Shown: positions 22,061 through 30,146, counted from the first letter of the stretch. The stretch: DNA of 35,215 bases from Syntrophomonas sp. UBA4922 (GCA_002398825.1 DHBS01000027.1:48594-83808); one strand, 5' to 3'. The notes: generated by a model from the letters alone, not told the origin. Program-made: numbers and translations.

Positions 22061-23971
22061 ATGGTATCAGTAAAATTAAAAGACGGTAGTGAACGGCAGT
22101 TTCCAGAAGGAACCACCCTTTTGCAGGCAACTGAAAGTATTAGCAAGAAGTTGGCCAAAGAATCGCTGGCAGCCCGTTTCAACGGCAGCCTTACCGATTT
22201 GAACCGGCCCCTGCATGAAGATGGGGTTTTAGAGCTATTGGGCTTTGAAGAGCAATCCGGTCAGGATGTTTATCGGCACAGCTCTTCACATATCATGGCC
22301 CAGGCGGTCAAACGGCTGTGGCCGGATACACAGCTGGCCATCGGCCCGGCCATCGACAAGGGCTTTTATTATGATTTCGACAGCACTCATACCTTTACCC
22401 CCGAGGATTTTGCCGCCATTGAAGCGGAAATGAACAATATCATCAAAGCGGACTATCCCATTATCCGCAAAGAAATGCCCCGCGAGGAGGCCATCCGCTT
22501 TTTTAAAGAAAGGGGCGAAGACTACAAAGTGGAGCTTATTGAGGATCTGCCGGAAGATGCTTTGATAAGCCTCTACCAGCAGGGCGAGTTTGTGGATCTC
22601 TGCGCCGGCCCCCATGTGCCTTCTACCGGGAAGATCAAAGCCATCAAGCTGATGAGTTTGGCCGGGGCTTACTGGCGCGGCAGTGAGGCTAATGCCATGC
22701 TGCAGCGCATATACGCCACCTCGTTCCCCAAAAAAGCACAGCTGGATGATTATCTGTACAAACTGGAAGAGGCCAAAAAGCGCGACCACCGCAAACTGGG
22801 ACGGGAGCTGGGCCTGTTTGTCATAGTCGATGAAGGTCCTGGCTTCCCGCTGTTTCTCCCCAAGGGGATGATTATAAGAAATGAGCTTGAGAATTTCTGG
22901 CGCCAGGAGCATGCTTTGGCCGGGTACCAGGAGATCCGCACCCCGATAATTCTGAGTGAAGAGCTGTGGCACCGCTCCGGGCACTGGGATCATTATAAGG
23001 AAAATATGTATTTCACCAAGATCGATGAGGGGGACTATGCAGTCAAACCCATGAGCTGCCCGGGCGGGCTCCTGGCTTATAAGCAGAGTCTGCACAGCTA
23101 TAAGGAACTGCCCTTGCGCATGGGCGAAATGGGTTTGGTGCACCGTCATGAACTCTCCGGAGTCCTGCACGGCCTGATGAGGGTGCGCGCCTTTACTCAG
23201 GATGATGCCCACATTTTCATGCTGCCCGAGCAGATAATAGACGAGATCAAAGGGGTCATAAACCTGATCGACCGCTTTTACGGCCTGTTTGGCTTCCCTT
23301 ACCATGTGGAATTATCCACCAAACCCGAAAAGTCTATGGGTTCCGACGAGGTCTGGGAAGTGGCTACCAACGCCCTGGAACAAGCCCTGCAGGAAAAGGG
23401 CATGAGCTACAAAATCAATCCTGGAGACGGCGCCTTTTACGGCCCCAAGATAGATTTCCACCTCAGGGATTCGCTGGACAGAACCTGGCAGTGCGGCACC
23501 ATTCAGCTGGACTTCCAAATGCCGGAGCGCTTTGATCTCACCTATATCGGTGAGGACGGCGAGAGGCACCGCCCGGTGATGATCCACCGCGTTATTTACG
23601 GCAGCATCGAGCGCTTCATCGGCATTATCACCGAGCACTTTGCCGGGGCTTTCCCGGCCTGGCTGAGTCCGGTGCAGGTCAGGATTTTGCCCATCACTGA
23701 CCGGCATCACGATTATGCCGTACAGGTGCTGTCCCGGCTCAAAGCGGCCGGACTGAGGGCGGAGGCCGACCTGCGCAGTGAAAAAACCGGCTACAAGATC
23801 CGTGAAGGCCAGCTGCAGAAGATCCCCTACCTCCTGGTGGTGGGGGATAAAGAGATCGAAGCCGGAAGCGTTTCAGTAAGGCACCGTAAGGATGGCGACC
23901 TGGGCAGCCAGGGAGTTGAAGAATTTATACAGGCCATTAAACAAGAAATAGAGGAAAAAGTTATCAGATAA
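22061..23971 (+). CDS. thrS: Threonyl-tRNA synthetase
   Basis: Charges tRNA-Thr with threonine. The 636 residues cover the full architecture: TGS domain (about 1-60), editing/second additional domain with HSSSHIMAQAV near residue 73 and the CAGPH motif near residue 180, the class II catalytic core, and the anticodon-binding domain (from about 535, starting VQVRILPITD). Catalytic blocks visible include KPMSCPGG, RMGEMGLVHRHELSG, RAFTQDDAHIF and GAFYGPKIDFH. Zn ligands are expected to be the Cys of MSCPGG and two His. The residue after CPG is Gly, where many bacterial enzymes have His. GCAGGAGG precedes the ATG. No T-box is seen upstream; the next transcript starts at 23976. Confidence 0.97.
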   Translation: MVSVKLKDGSERQFPEGTTLLQATESISKKLAKESLAARFNGSLTDLNRPLHEDGVLELLGFEEQSGQDVYRHSSSHIMAQAVKRLWPDTQLAIGPAIDKGFYYDFDSTHTFTPEDFAAIEAEMNNIIKADYPIIRKEMPREEAIRFFKERGEDYKVELIEDLPEDALISLYQQGEFVDLCAGPHVPSTGKIKAIKLMSLAGAYWRGSEANAMLQRIYATSFPKKAQLDDYLYKLEEAKKRDHRKLGRELGLFVIVDEGPGFPLFLPKGMIIRNELENFWRQEHALAGYQEIRTPIILSEELWHRSGHWDHYKENMYFTKIDEGDYAVKPMSCPGGLLAYKQSLHSYKELPLRMGEMGLVHRHELSGVLHGLMRVRAFTQDDAHIFMLPEQIIDEIKGVINLIDRFYGLFGFPYHVELSTKPEKSMGSDEVWEVATNALEQALQEKGMSYKINPGDGAFYGPKIDFHLRDSLDRTWQCGTIQLDFQMPERFDLTYIGEDGERHRPVMIHRVIYGSIERFIGIITEHFAGAFPAWLSPVQVRILPITDRHHDYAVQVLSRLKAAGLRAEADLRSEKTGYKIREGQLQKIPYLLVVGDKEIEAGSVSVRHRKDGDLGSQGVEEFIQAIKQEIEEKVIR

Positions 23972-23975
23972 AGCC

Positions 23976-24004
23976 TTGCAGGGCATTTCTGGTTATGATA
24001 TAAT
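23976..24004 (+). promoter_or_regulatory. Sigma-A promoter of infC-rpmI-rplT
   Basis: TTGCAG (23976-23981) and TATAAT (23999-24004) are separated by exactly 17 nt, starting 5 bp after the thrS stop codon. Confidence 0.85.
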
Positions 24005-24009
24005 TCTTG

Positions 24010-24150
24010 GCGTATCAAGCAGGAGCATTGCTTCTCACCTTACAACTGTGGTTCGTAAGGTATTATACGAATCGTAATGGTTTGCCGGAGCCTTGAGTTC
24101 AGCAAACCCGGGCGTATAAGAAGCGAGCCTTGTGCTCGCTTATATTTTTG
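24010..24150 (+). promoter_or_regulatory. Ribosomal protein L20-type leader with attenuator
   Basis: A leader of about 140 nt between the promoter and infC contains several short complementary segments. It ends in a terminator hairpin, AAGCGAGC (24121-24128) with GCTCGCTT (24134-24141), followed by ATATTTTTG. Leaders at this place in Firmicutes bind L20 and control infC-rpmI-rplT by premature termination. Position and the terminal hairpin support that class here. I have not verified the L20-binding secondary structure. Confidence 0.7.
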
Positions 24151-24166
24151 TGGAGGTGAATTTCTT

Positions 24167-24700
24167 ATCAGTAAGGATTGGAGAGTTAACGAGGAAATCC
24201 GGGCCAAAGAGGTTAGGCTCATCAGTGAAACTGGGGAACAGCTTGGGATTGTGCCCATCCGTGAAGCCTTGGAGATGTCGCTGCAGAAGAATCAGGATCT
24301 GGTTGAGGTAGCGCCGTCGGCCAAACCACCGGTGTGCCGTTTCATGGATTATGGTAAATTCAAGTTTGAACAGAATAAGCGCGACAAGGAAGCGCGCAAG
24401 AAGCAAAAGATTATTTCTGTGAAAGAAGTCAAGATGAGACCTAACATCGAGGATCATGATTTTCATACCAAGGCCAAGAACGCCAGGAAGTTCTTGATGG
24501 CTGGTGATAAGGTCAAGCTGACTATCATGTTTAAGGGACGGCAGATCACCCACCCGGAGCTAGGCGAGAGACTCTGTATCAAACTTGCTGAGGATTTAGC
24601 GGATATATCCACGGTAGAAAAGAGCCCCAAAGTGGAAGGTAGAAATATGACCACCATTTTTGTACCTAAAGCTGAGATCGACAAAAAGGAGGAAGCATAA
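24167..24700 (+). CDS. infC: Translation initiation factor IF-3, non-AUG start
   Basis: IF-3 keeps 30S subunits free and proofreads initiation. The protein reads ISKDWRVNEEIRAKEVRLI..., then APSAKPPVCRFMDYGKFKFEQ, a linker of basic residues (KRDKEARKKQKI), and a C-terminal domain with RPNIEDHDFHTK, NARKFL and GDKVKLTIMFKGR. About 177 residues is normal. No ATG, GTG or TTG lies in frame near the GGAGG (24152-24156). The ATC at 24167, 10 nt downstream, aligns with the usual N-terminus. The CTT at 24164 is the only other nearby choice. Rare AUU/AUC starts are the known means of IF-3 autoregulation. The stop codon is directly followed by rpmI. Confidence 0.93.
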   Translation: MSKDWRVNEEIRAKEVRLISETGEQLGIVPIREALEMSLQKNQDLVEVAPSAKPPVCRFMDYGKFKFEQNKRDKEARKKQKIISVKEVKMRPNIEDHDFHTKAKNARKFLMAGDKVKLTIMFKGRQITHPELGERLCIKLAEDLADISTVEKSPKVEGRNMTTIFVPKAEIDKKEEA

Positions 24701-24892
24701 ATGCCGAAAATGAAAACCCACCGGGGAGCTGCCAAGCGATTCAAGAAAACCGGTAGTGGTAAGATAAAACGCTCCAAAGCCTATGCCAGCCATTTGCTCG
24801 GGGACAAGAGCCCCAAGAGAAAACGCGGCCTGCGTAAAGCCGGCCTGGTCAGCAAAGCTGAGACCAGCCGCATCGCCAAACTGATTCAATAA
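24701..24892 (+). CDS. rpmI: 50S ribosomal protein L35
   Basis: A 63-residue, very basic protein with the L35 sequence pattern: MPKMKTHRGAAKRFKKTGSG, then KIKRSKAYASHLL and KSPKRKRGLRKAGLVS. It is part of the large ribosomal subunit. The ATG follows the infC stop codon without a gap, and the ribosome binding site AAAAAGGAGGAAGC lies inside the end of infC, so the two are translationally coupled. rplT follows after 22 bp. All three genes should be controlled by the leader at 24010-24150. Confidence 0.98.
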   Translation: MPKMKTHRGAAKRFKKTGSGKIKRSKAYASHLLGDKSPKRKRGLRKAGLVSKAETSRIAKLIQ

Positions 24893-24914
24893 TCTATACG
24901 GGAGGTAGTAAGAA

Positions 24915-25274
24915 ATGCCGAGAGTTAAACGTGGTGTGACTTCACATCAGCGACATAAAAAGATTTTGAAGCTGGCTAAGGGATACCGGGGCAGCAAATC
25001 CAAACTGTACAGGGTTGCCAATGAACAGGTCATGAAATCCGGCCAGTATGCATACATTCACCGCCGTTTGAAAAAGCGGGATTTCCGCCGCTTGTGGATA
25101 GCCCGCATCAACGCTGCAGCCCGCAACAACGGTCTTTCCTACAGCCGTCTGGTGCATGGCCTGAAGGTGGCCGGGGTGGAAATCAACCGCAAGATCCTGT
25201 CGGAGATGGCCATCAGCGACCCGCAGGGCTTTACCCGCTTGACTGAAGTGGCCAAGCAGAGTATCGGTAAATAA
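24915..25274 (+). CDS. rplT: 50S ribosomal protein L20
   Basis: A 119-residue basic r-protein needed early in 50S assembly; in Firmicutes it also represses its own operon through the leader. The pattern is clear: MPRVKRGVTSHQRHKKILKL, AKGYRGSKSKLYRVANEQV, YAYIHRRLKKRDFRRLWI, RINAAARNNGLSYS, and the C-terminal LSEMAISDPQGF. It starts at an ATG with GGGAGGTAGTAAGA upstream, 22 bp after rpmI. It is the last gene of the infC operon, closed by the terminator at 25289-25334. Length and all conserved blocks are normal. Confidence 0.98.
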   Translation: MPRVKRGVTSHQRHKKILKLAKGYRGSKSKLYRVANEQVMKSGQYAYIHRRLKKRDFRRLWIARINAAARNNGLSYSRLVHGLKVAGVEINRKILSEMAISDPQGFTRLTEVAKQSIGK

Positions 25275-25288
25275 CACATAAAGAATCA

Positions 25289-25334
25289 AGAGGCTGTTCC
25301 ATTGGTTAGACTAAGGAACAGCCTCTGTGTTTTA
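25289..25334 (+). terminator. Intrinsic terminator of the infC-rpmI-rplT operon
   Basis: Twelve-base arms AGAGGCTGTTCC (25289-25300) and GGAACAGCCTCT (25315-25326) with a 14-nt loop are followed by GTGTTTTA. Confidence 0.85.
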
Positions 25335-25345
25335 TGCGACAAAAA

Positions 25346-25377
25346 GATGACAATAAAGGAGCATCCCTTTTGTCATC
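25346..25377. repeat. Short inverted repeat upstream of the methylase gene
   Basis: Arms GATGACAA (25346-25353) and TTGTCATC (25370-25377) are complementary, with partial inner pairing (AGG/CCT). There is no T-run beyond CTTT. It may be a second, weaker terminator or an operator. Confidence 0.45.
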
Positions 25378-25449
25378 CTTTCGCCACACCGGCGTGGCGC
25401 CGTAGAAAAATCGAGGTCCTAGCATTTTGCATTTATCCGGGGGGAAGAC

Positions 25450-26262
25450 ATGAAAGAAATAAATTCCAAAGAAAATCCCCTGATCAAAGAAATCTCCAGA
25501 CTGAAACACAAAAAATACCGGGATCAGACCGGGAGGTATATCCTGGAGGGCCTGCACCTGGTGGAAGAAGCGTTGAGCAGCGGGCAGCAGCCGGTGTGTC
25601 TGCTGGTGGCCAAGAAACGCCGGGAGCAGTACCAGGCTTTTGCAGCGCAGTATCCAAACCTCTCCTGGTATGCGGTGGATGAAGGCATTATGAAACTGAT
25701 CTGCGACACCGAAAACCCGCAGGGAATAGCAGCGGTGATGACGAAGCCCGCTTACTCCCTTGATCAGGCGGCCAAACCGGGCGGGCTGGTGGTGGTTCTG
25801 GATCAGCTCAGCGATCCCGGCAATGTCGGCACAATAATCAGAACATGTTGGGCATTTGCAGTTGATGCCGTCTTAATGACCGCCGGATGCGTGGATCCAT
25901 TTAACCAGAAAGTGGTGCGCAGTGCTATGGGGGGAACCCTCTATGTTCCTCTGCTGGAGGGGATCCAAATTTCCCAGCTGCGGGAGTTGAAAGCCCGCGG
26001 CTACCGTTTGTGCGGCGCCGCCGCAAGAGGCGCCGTTTCGGTTTATGAAGCCGATTTCAAGGGCTCGCTGGCGGTGGTTATCGGCAGCGAGGCCCGGGGA
26101 TTGAGTCCCGAGGTGGCTTCCCTTTGCGATGAAATGGTGGCCATCCCCTGCCGGGCCGGGGTTGACTCGCTCAACGCCGCAGTGGCATGCGGCATTATTC
26201 TAAGTAAAAGCTGGAATAGCCGCTTTTATCGGGAGCCCTTTGTCTTACCAGGGTTGGTGTGA
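25450..26262 (+). CDS. TrmH/SpoU family rRNA 2'-O-methyltransferase
   Basis: A 270-residue SPOUT methyltransferase expected to methylate a ribose 2'-OH in 23S rRNA (or tRNA) using SAM. The N-terminal ~90 residues are the L30e-like RNA-binding domain (NPLIKEISRLKHKKYR, RYILEGLHLVEEAL). The C-terminal knot domain carries the three motifs: LDQLSDPGNVGTIIRT near residue 117, AVVIGSEARGLSPEV near residue 207 and IPCRAGVDSLNAAVACGI near residue 235. The SAM-binding trefoil-knot motifs are intact. GGGGGGAAGAC precedes the ATG. Its 3' end contains the promoter for the pheS leader. This gene commonly lies between rplT and pheS in Clostridia. Which base it modifies is not evident. Confidence 0.9.
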   Translation: MKEINSKENPLIKEISRLKHKKYRDQTGRYILEGLHLVEEALSSGQQPVCLLVAKKRREQYQAFAAQYPNLSWYAVDEGIMKLICDTENPQGIAAVMTKPAYSLDQAAKPGGLVVVLDQLSDPGNVGTIIRTCWAFAVDAVLMTAGCVDPFNQKVVRSAMGGTLYVPLLEGIQISQLRELKARGYRLCGAAARGAVSVYEADFKGSLAVVIGSEARGLSPEVASLCDEMVAIPCRAGVDSLNAAVACGIILSKSWNSRFYREPFVLPGLV

Positions 26263-26268
26263 TATAAT
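26240..26268 (+). promoter_or_regulatory. Sigma-A promoter of the yqzL-like/T-box/pheST transcript
   Basis: TTGTCT (26240-26245) and TATAAT (26263-26268) have an exact 17-nt spacing. The -35 lies inside the end of the methylase gene. Confidence 0.8.
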
Positions 26269-26316
26269 AGCCCTAGTTGGGCCCTAGCTTTAACAAAGAG
26301 GGGTGAAGGGTTAGTG

Positions 26317-26406
26317 ATGACGCAAGCTGACGATCTGTGGCGCCTTTTTGAGGTGTCAGGTTGCATTATATATTACCTCTTGTATAAGATGATGGTAACC
26401 CAATAA
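26317..26406 (+). CDS. YqzL-like microprotein
   Basis: A 29-residue frame (MTQADDLWRLFEVSGCIIYY, then LLYKMMVTQ) lies in the transcript between the promoter and the Phe T-box. The pattern D-L-W-x-L-F-E-x-(S/T)-G-x-I-x-x-Y-L-L-Y-K matches short YqzL-type proteins of Bacilli and Clostridia, whose function is unknown. A GAGGGGTGAAGGG purine stretch at 26299-26311 provides a ribosome binding site. GTG at 26314 just before the ATG is an alternative start. The stop codon is only a few bases from the T-box stem I, so the frame would be translated regardless of tRNA-Phe charging. The family match is made by eye. Confidence 0.65.
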   Translation: MTQADDLWRLFEVSGCIIYYLLYKMMVTQ

Positions 26407-26410
26407 TATG

Positions 26411-26650
26411 ATAAACGAGGAACAGGACAAGTAGCTTGTTGTACTCCCGACAGGGAGGTCCGGTCGGCGATTGAGAGCCGGACTGAGGGTAAAGGCATGC
26501 GAATTCACCTGGGAGTTGTGGGCTGAAAATAGAGTAGGCTATACCGGGGTGCCCCGTTACAGGCAGGGTAAGTGAGTCGGGCCTTGGTCCGGCTAATTTG
26601 GGTGGTACCGCGGAACTGTGCTTTCGTCCCTGTAGGACGAGGCTTTTTTA
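26411..26650 (+). promoter_or_regulatory. T-box riboswitch, phenylalanine specific
   Basis: The T-box signature GGGTGGTACCGCG is at 26600-26612. It is followed by the terminator TCGTCC/GGACGA (26624-26629, 26635-26640) and GGCTTTTTTA. Stem I begins around ACGAGGAACAGGACAAGTAG. The AGAGCCGG element is near 26473. The specifier loop reads GCGAATTCACC, giving the codon UUC at 26504-26506, as expected for tRNA-Phe ahead of pheS-pheT. Uncharged tRNA-Phe would stabilise the antiterminator. Confidence 0.93.
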
Positions 26651-26675
26651 TTTTCTGGAGGAGGCGATAATCGGT

Positions 26676-27698
26676 ATGCTGGTAAGACTGGAACAGCTGT
26701 CTCAAAAGGCTGAAGCCGCGCTGACTGCGGCGGCCGACCTGGAAGCCTTAAACGAGCTCAAGGTTAAAATGCTGGGCCGCAAAGGGGATATAACCTTGTT
26801 ATTGCGGGGCCTGAAAGATCTGGGGGCCGAAGAGCGCGCCCGGGTAGGCAAGCGGGCCAATGAAGTCAAAGCCCAATTGGAGGAGCTCATACAGAATCGG
26901 GCTGAAGAGCTGCAGGGGTTACAATTGCAGAAACGGCTCCAAGAGGAGAGCATTGACGTTACCCTTCCCGGGGTGGCCCTGCCCAGAGGCAGCAAGCACC
27001 CGCTCACCCGCATTAATGAAGAAATAGTGCAGATCTTTAACGGGATGGGTTTCGCTGTTGCCGAAGGACCGGAAATCGAACTGGATTATTATAATTTTGA
27101 AGCCTTAAATGTCCCCAAAGACCACTCTGCCCGGGATATGCAGGATTCGTTCTATATAGATGAAGATGTCTTGCTCAGAACCCACACCTCGCCGGTTCAG
27201 GTGCGCACCATGGAAAAGATGGCTCCGCAGCTTCCGGTTAAAATCGTGGTGCCGGGCAAAGTCTACCGCAAAGACGATGACGCCACCCATTCTCCCATGT
27301 TCCAGCAGGTGGAAGGGCTGTTAATCGATCGGCACATCACTTTTGCCGATCTCAAGGGAACCCTGATGCTATTCGCCCAGGAGATGTTCGGCTACAATGT
27401 ACGGGTGCGCTTCCGCCCCAGCTTCTTTCCCTTTACTGAGCCGAGCGCCGAAATGGACATCTCCTGTGTGATGTGCGGAGGATCCGGCTGCCGGGTATGT
27501 TCTCACACCGGCTGGCTGGAAATTCTGGGGTCAGGTATGGTTCACCCCAATGTGCTTCGTTACGGGGGGTATGATCCCGATCATGTTACCGGCTTTGCTT
27601 TTGGCATGGGGGTGGAGCGCATCGCCATGCTGAAATACGGCATTAACGACCTGCGCTTGTTCTTCGATAACGACCACCGATTTCTGCGTCAATTTTAG
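26676..27698 (+). CDS. pheS: Phenylalanyl-tRNA synthetase alpha subunit
   Basis: The catalytic subunit of the (alpha-beta)2 synthetase. The N-terminal coiled coil (about 1-85) is followed by the class II core: LPRGSKHPLTRINEEIVQIF near residue 94, AEGPEIELDYYNFEALN, HSARDMQDSFYI, LLRTHTSPVQVRTM (motif 2), FFPFTEPSAEMDI and GVERIAML (motif 3). A CVMCGGSGCRVCSHTGW segment near residue 265 is cysteine-rich but usual for this group. I chose the ATG at 26676 (GGAGGAGG upstream, 12-nt spacing), giving 340 residues. The frame extends upstream through the T-box terminator, which cannot be coding. pheT follows after 11 bp. Confidence 0.97.
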   Translation: MLVRLEQLSQKAEAALTAAADLEALNELKVKMLGRKGDITLLLRGLKDLGAEERARVGKRANEVKAQLEELIQNRAEELQGLQLQKRLQEESIDVTLPGVALPRGSKHPLTRINEEIVQIFNGMGFAVAEGPEIELDYYNFEALNVPKDHSARDMQDSFYIDEDVLLRTHTSPVQVRTMEKMAPQLPVKIVVPGKVYRKDDDATHSPMFQQVEGLLIDRHITFADLKGTLMLFAQEMFGYNVRVRFRPSFFPFTEPSAEMDISCVMCGGSGCRVCSHTGWLEILGSGMVHPNVLRYGGYDPDHVTGFAFGMGVERIAMLKYGINDLRLFFDNDHRFLRQF

Positions 27699-27709
27699 GA
27701 GGTGACAGG

Positions 27710-29761
27710 ATGGGAATATCATTAAACTGGCTCAAACAATATGTGGATATCAAAGAGAAACCCGAAGTTATCGCCCACCGTCTCTCCATGGCAGGAATAC
27801 TGGTAGAAGGCCTGGAGGAAAGCGGCAGCGATATAATCATGGATCTGGATCTGACTCCCAACCGGGGCGACTGCCTGGGCATGATCAACCTGGCCCGGGA
27901 GATTTCAGCCCTGACCGGCAAGCCGGTGAAGATTCCGGAAATTGTTTTGCGGGAAATACCCGAGAATATAGAGGATTATATCAAGGTGGAAATAGAAGAC
28001 CCGGTTTTGTGCCCCCGCTATACCGCCCGCCTGGTGAAGAATTGCGTGATCAGGCCATCGCCGGCCTGGATGCAGGAGGCCCTCATCAATTCAGGGATTC
28101 GCCCCATCAACAATATCGTGGATGTCACCAACTATGTAATGCTGGAGGCCAATCAGCCCCTGCACGCTTTCGATTACAGGCTCCTGGGACCGGAGCCGCG
28201 GATTGTGGTGCGCCGGGCCAGAGATGGTGAGATTTTTACCACCCTGGATGAGCTGGAAAGGCGTCTGGACAGCAATATGCTGGTGATCACGGATGGGGAA
28301 AGACCGGTGGCCCTGGCCGGAGTAATGGGGGGCTTAAACACCGAAATCAATGATGATACCCGCGATGTATTGCTGGAATCGGCTAATTTCCTGGGGACCA
28401 ACATCCGCAAAACCGCTCGGAAATTGGCCATGCGCAGCGAGTCCTCGATGCGTTTTGAAAAAGGCCTGGATATCAATGGGGTCATCTATGCGCTGGACCG
28501 GGCTGCTCAGCTCTTGCAGGATCTGGCCGGGGGCGAAGTTGTCGAAGGAATTTTCGATTGCTACCCGCAGGTGGCGGCTCCTGTTGAAATACTGCTGCGT
28601 CCCGGACGGGTCAATCATCTTCTGGGAACCGATATCAGCATCGAGGCCATAAAGGGATATATGAATTGTCTGGGTCTACCCTTCGATGAAAAGGACGGGC
28701 AGCTATTGGTTCATGTACCCAGCTACCGGGTGGATCTAAACCTGGAAGCGGATTTAATTGAAGAGGTGGCCAGGCTTTATGGCTATGACAACATCCCCAG
28801 CACTCTGTCCCGGGATGCCAGCCGCGGCGGGCTGAATCCCTACCAGCAATTCCGCCGCCAGGTCACAGCGGTGATGGCTCGTTATTTCAATGAGGTCATC
28901 AATTACAGCTTCATTAACCCGACGGCCTTCGAGCAGATTATGATGCCTGAAGACAGCCCCTTGCGCCGGACGGTTAACATTGCCAACCCGCTTTCCGAAG
29001 AGCAGAGTGTGATGCGCACCCTGTTGCTGCCGGGCTTGTTGAAAAGCCTCAGTACCAACCTGGCCAGGAGAAACCTGAACTTGTCTTTTTTCGAAACCGG
29101 TACGGTTTTTTATCCCGGCGAGGAGAAACTGCCTGCTGAAAATCTTAAACTGGGGGCCATAGTTTGCGGGCGCAGCCAGATCAATTGGATGAAGCATGAT
29201 ATAGAAATGGATTATTACTATTTGAAAGGCATGGCCGAAATCCTTTTAGAGGAGATGGGCTGCCCCGCAGTCAGCTTTGCCGCGGCAGAGGCTCCCGGTT
29301 ACCATCCGGGCCGCACCGCAGCCGTCTCCTGTAACGGGGAGCGGATCGGGGTACTGGGCGAGCTTCATCCCGCAATTCTGGAGGCCTATGGTATTAAAGA
29401 GCGGGCCTGTGCCATGGAACTGGACCTGGATAAACTCTATGCCCGGTGCAGCCAGCGGATTGAATCCCGCGAGATCCCCAGGTACCCTGCGGTTGAACGG
29501 GATCTGGCCTTGCTTTTGGAACAGTCCAGAACCATGGCTGAAACCATGCAGGTCATTCGGGAAGCGGCCAGCGGGCTTCTGGAACAGGTCACTTTGTTTG
29601 ACGTCTACGCCGGGGAGCAGGTGCCGGTTGGCTACAAGAGCCTGGCCTTCCGCCTTACCTTCCAGTCCTATGACCGGACCCTGACAGATGCGGAAGTAAA
29701 TGCGGAAATGGACGCCGTCCGTCAGAATGTACAGACCCGGCTACAAGCTGCCCTGCGCTAG
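27710..29761 (+). CDS. pheT: Phenylalanyl-tRNA synthetase beta subunit, short form lacking B2 domain
   Basis: At 683 residues it is about 120 shorter than typical bacterial PheT (around 800). The start MGISLNWLKQYVDIKE and MAGILVEGLEES (B1) is joined directly to DLDLTPNRGDCLGMINLARE. The usual internal OB-fold tRNA-binding domain (B2, EMAPII-like) between these two blocks is missing. The B3/B4 editing region (RPINNIVDVTNYVMLEANQPLHAFD), B5, the catalytic-like B6/B7 core (YSFINP, NPLSEEQSVMRT) and the C-terminal anticodon-binding B8 fold (YPAVERDLALLLE, SYDRTLTDAEVNAEM) are present. The join is clean, with no frameshift, so it is a natural short form rather than damage. It is translated behind AGGAGGTGACAGG. 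Confidence 0.95.
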   Translation: MGISLNWLKQYVDIKEKPEVIAHRLSMAGILVEGLEESGSDIIMDLDLTPNRGDCLGMINLAREISALTGKPVKIPEIVLREIPENIEDYIKVEIEDPVLCPRYTARLVKNCVIRPSPAWMQEALINSGIRPINNIVDVTNYVMLEANQPLHAFDYRLLGPEPRIVVRRARDGEIFTTLDELERRLDSNMLVITDGERPVALAGVMGGLNTEINDDTRDVLLESANFLGTNIRKTARKLAMRSESSMRFEKGLDINGVIYALDRAAQLLQDLAGGEVVEGIFDCYPQVAAPVEILLRPGRVNHLLGTDISIEAIKGYMNCLGLPFDEKDGQLLVHVPSYRVDLNLEADLIEEVARLYGYDNIPSTLSRDASRGGLNPYQQFRRQVTAVMARYFNEVINYSFINPTAFEQIMMPEDSPLRRTVNIANPLSEEQSVMRTLLLPGLLKSLSTNLARRNLNLSFFETGTVFYPGEEKLPAENLKLGAIVCGRSQINWMKHDIEMDYYYLKGMAEILLEEMGCPAVSFAAAEAPGYHPGRTAAVSCNGERIGVLGELHPAILEAYGIKERACAMELDLDKLYARCSQRIESREIPRYPAVERDLALLLEQSRTMAETMQVIREAASGLLEQVTLFDVYAGEQVPVGYKSLAFRLTFQSYDRTLTDAEVNAEMDAVRQNVQTRLQAALR

Positions 29762-29772
29762 GATAGGAGATT

Positions 29773-29799
29773 ACGATTGTGGGGGCGGTCCCCAATCGT
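29773..29799. repeat. GGGG...CCCC palindromic element
   Basis: ACGATTGTGGGG is complementary to CCCCAATCGT with one bulge and a short GCGGT centre. It lies 12 bp after pheT and may stop transcription or be a copy of a dispersed repeat (compare 16122-16174 and 17521-17540). Confidence 0.5.
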
Positions 29800-29964
29800 T
29801 ATACAATCGTCATGCGGGGTTTACTGGCCGCCTGCCACAGATTCCGGGAGGCCTGATTAATAAGACATAGAAAATATTGCCGGAAGGAAAGTAAATCAGG
29901 TTCAGAGAATATAATATATTAACCAAAACAGGCACGGTTCACCAGGACAGCATCCGCCGTGAAA

Positions 29965-29992
29965 AAGAGGGCTAGAGGCCCTCTTTTATTTT
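29965..29992 (+). terminator. Intrinsic terminator
   Basis: Arms AAGAGGGC (29965-29972) and GCCCTCTT (29978-29985) with a TAGAG loop are followed by TTATTTTA. It closes the pheS-pheT transcript. Confidence 0.85.
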
Positions 29993-30146
29993 ACTGCGGG
30001 CAGGGAGAGCGGGGGCCCTCTTGCTTCTCACTCTCTCAACAAAACGCCCTGTCCTTACCGAATCCAGCAAATTGCGATGATGACCACAATCAGGCCGAAT
30101 TGTATTATAATGAGGGGTAGACGGGTTTGTGAGGAGGGGGGTCATT

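Larger units (their letters stand above)
29762..30146. other. Intergenic region between pheT and nucleoside kinase
   Basis: This 385-bp region contains a palindrome at 29773-29799, a terminator at 29965-29992 and, before the kinase gene, a TATAAT at about 30107 with only a weak -35. AT-rich sequence around 29905-29925 (AATATAATATATTAACC) could be another promoter. I see no small gene with a ribosome binding site. Confidence 0.5.

Noticed and set aside
22286..23305. 339-codon minus-strand frame within thrS
   Set aside because: It lies wholly inside thrS on the opposite strand with no ribosome binding site; a codon-bias shadow.
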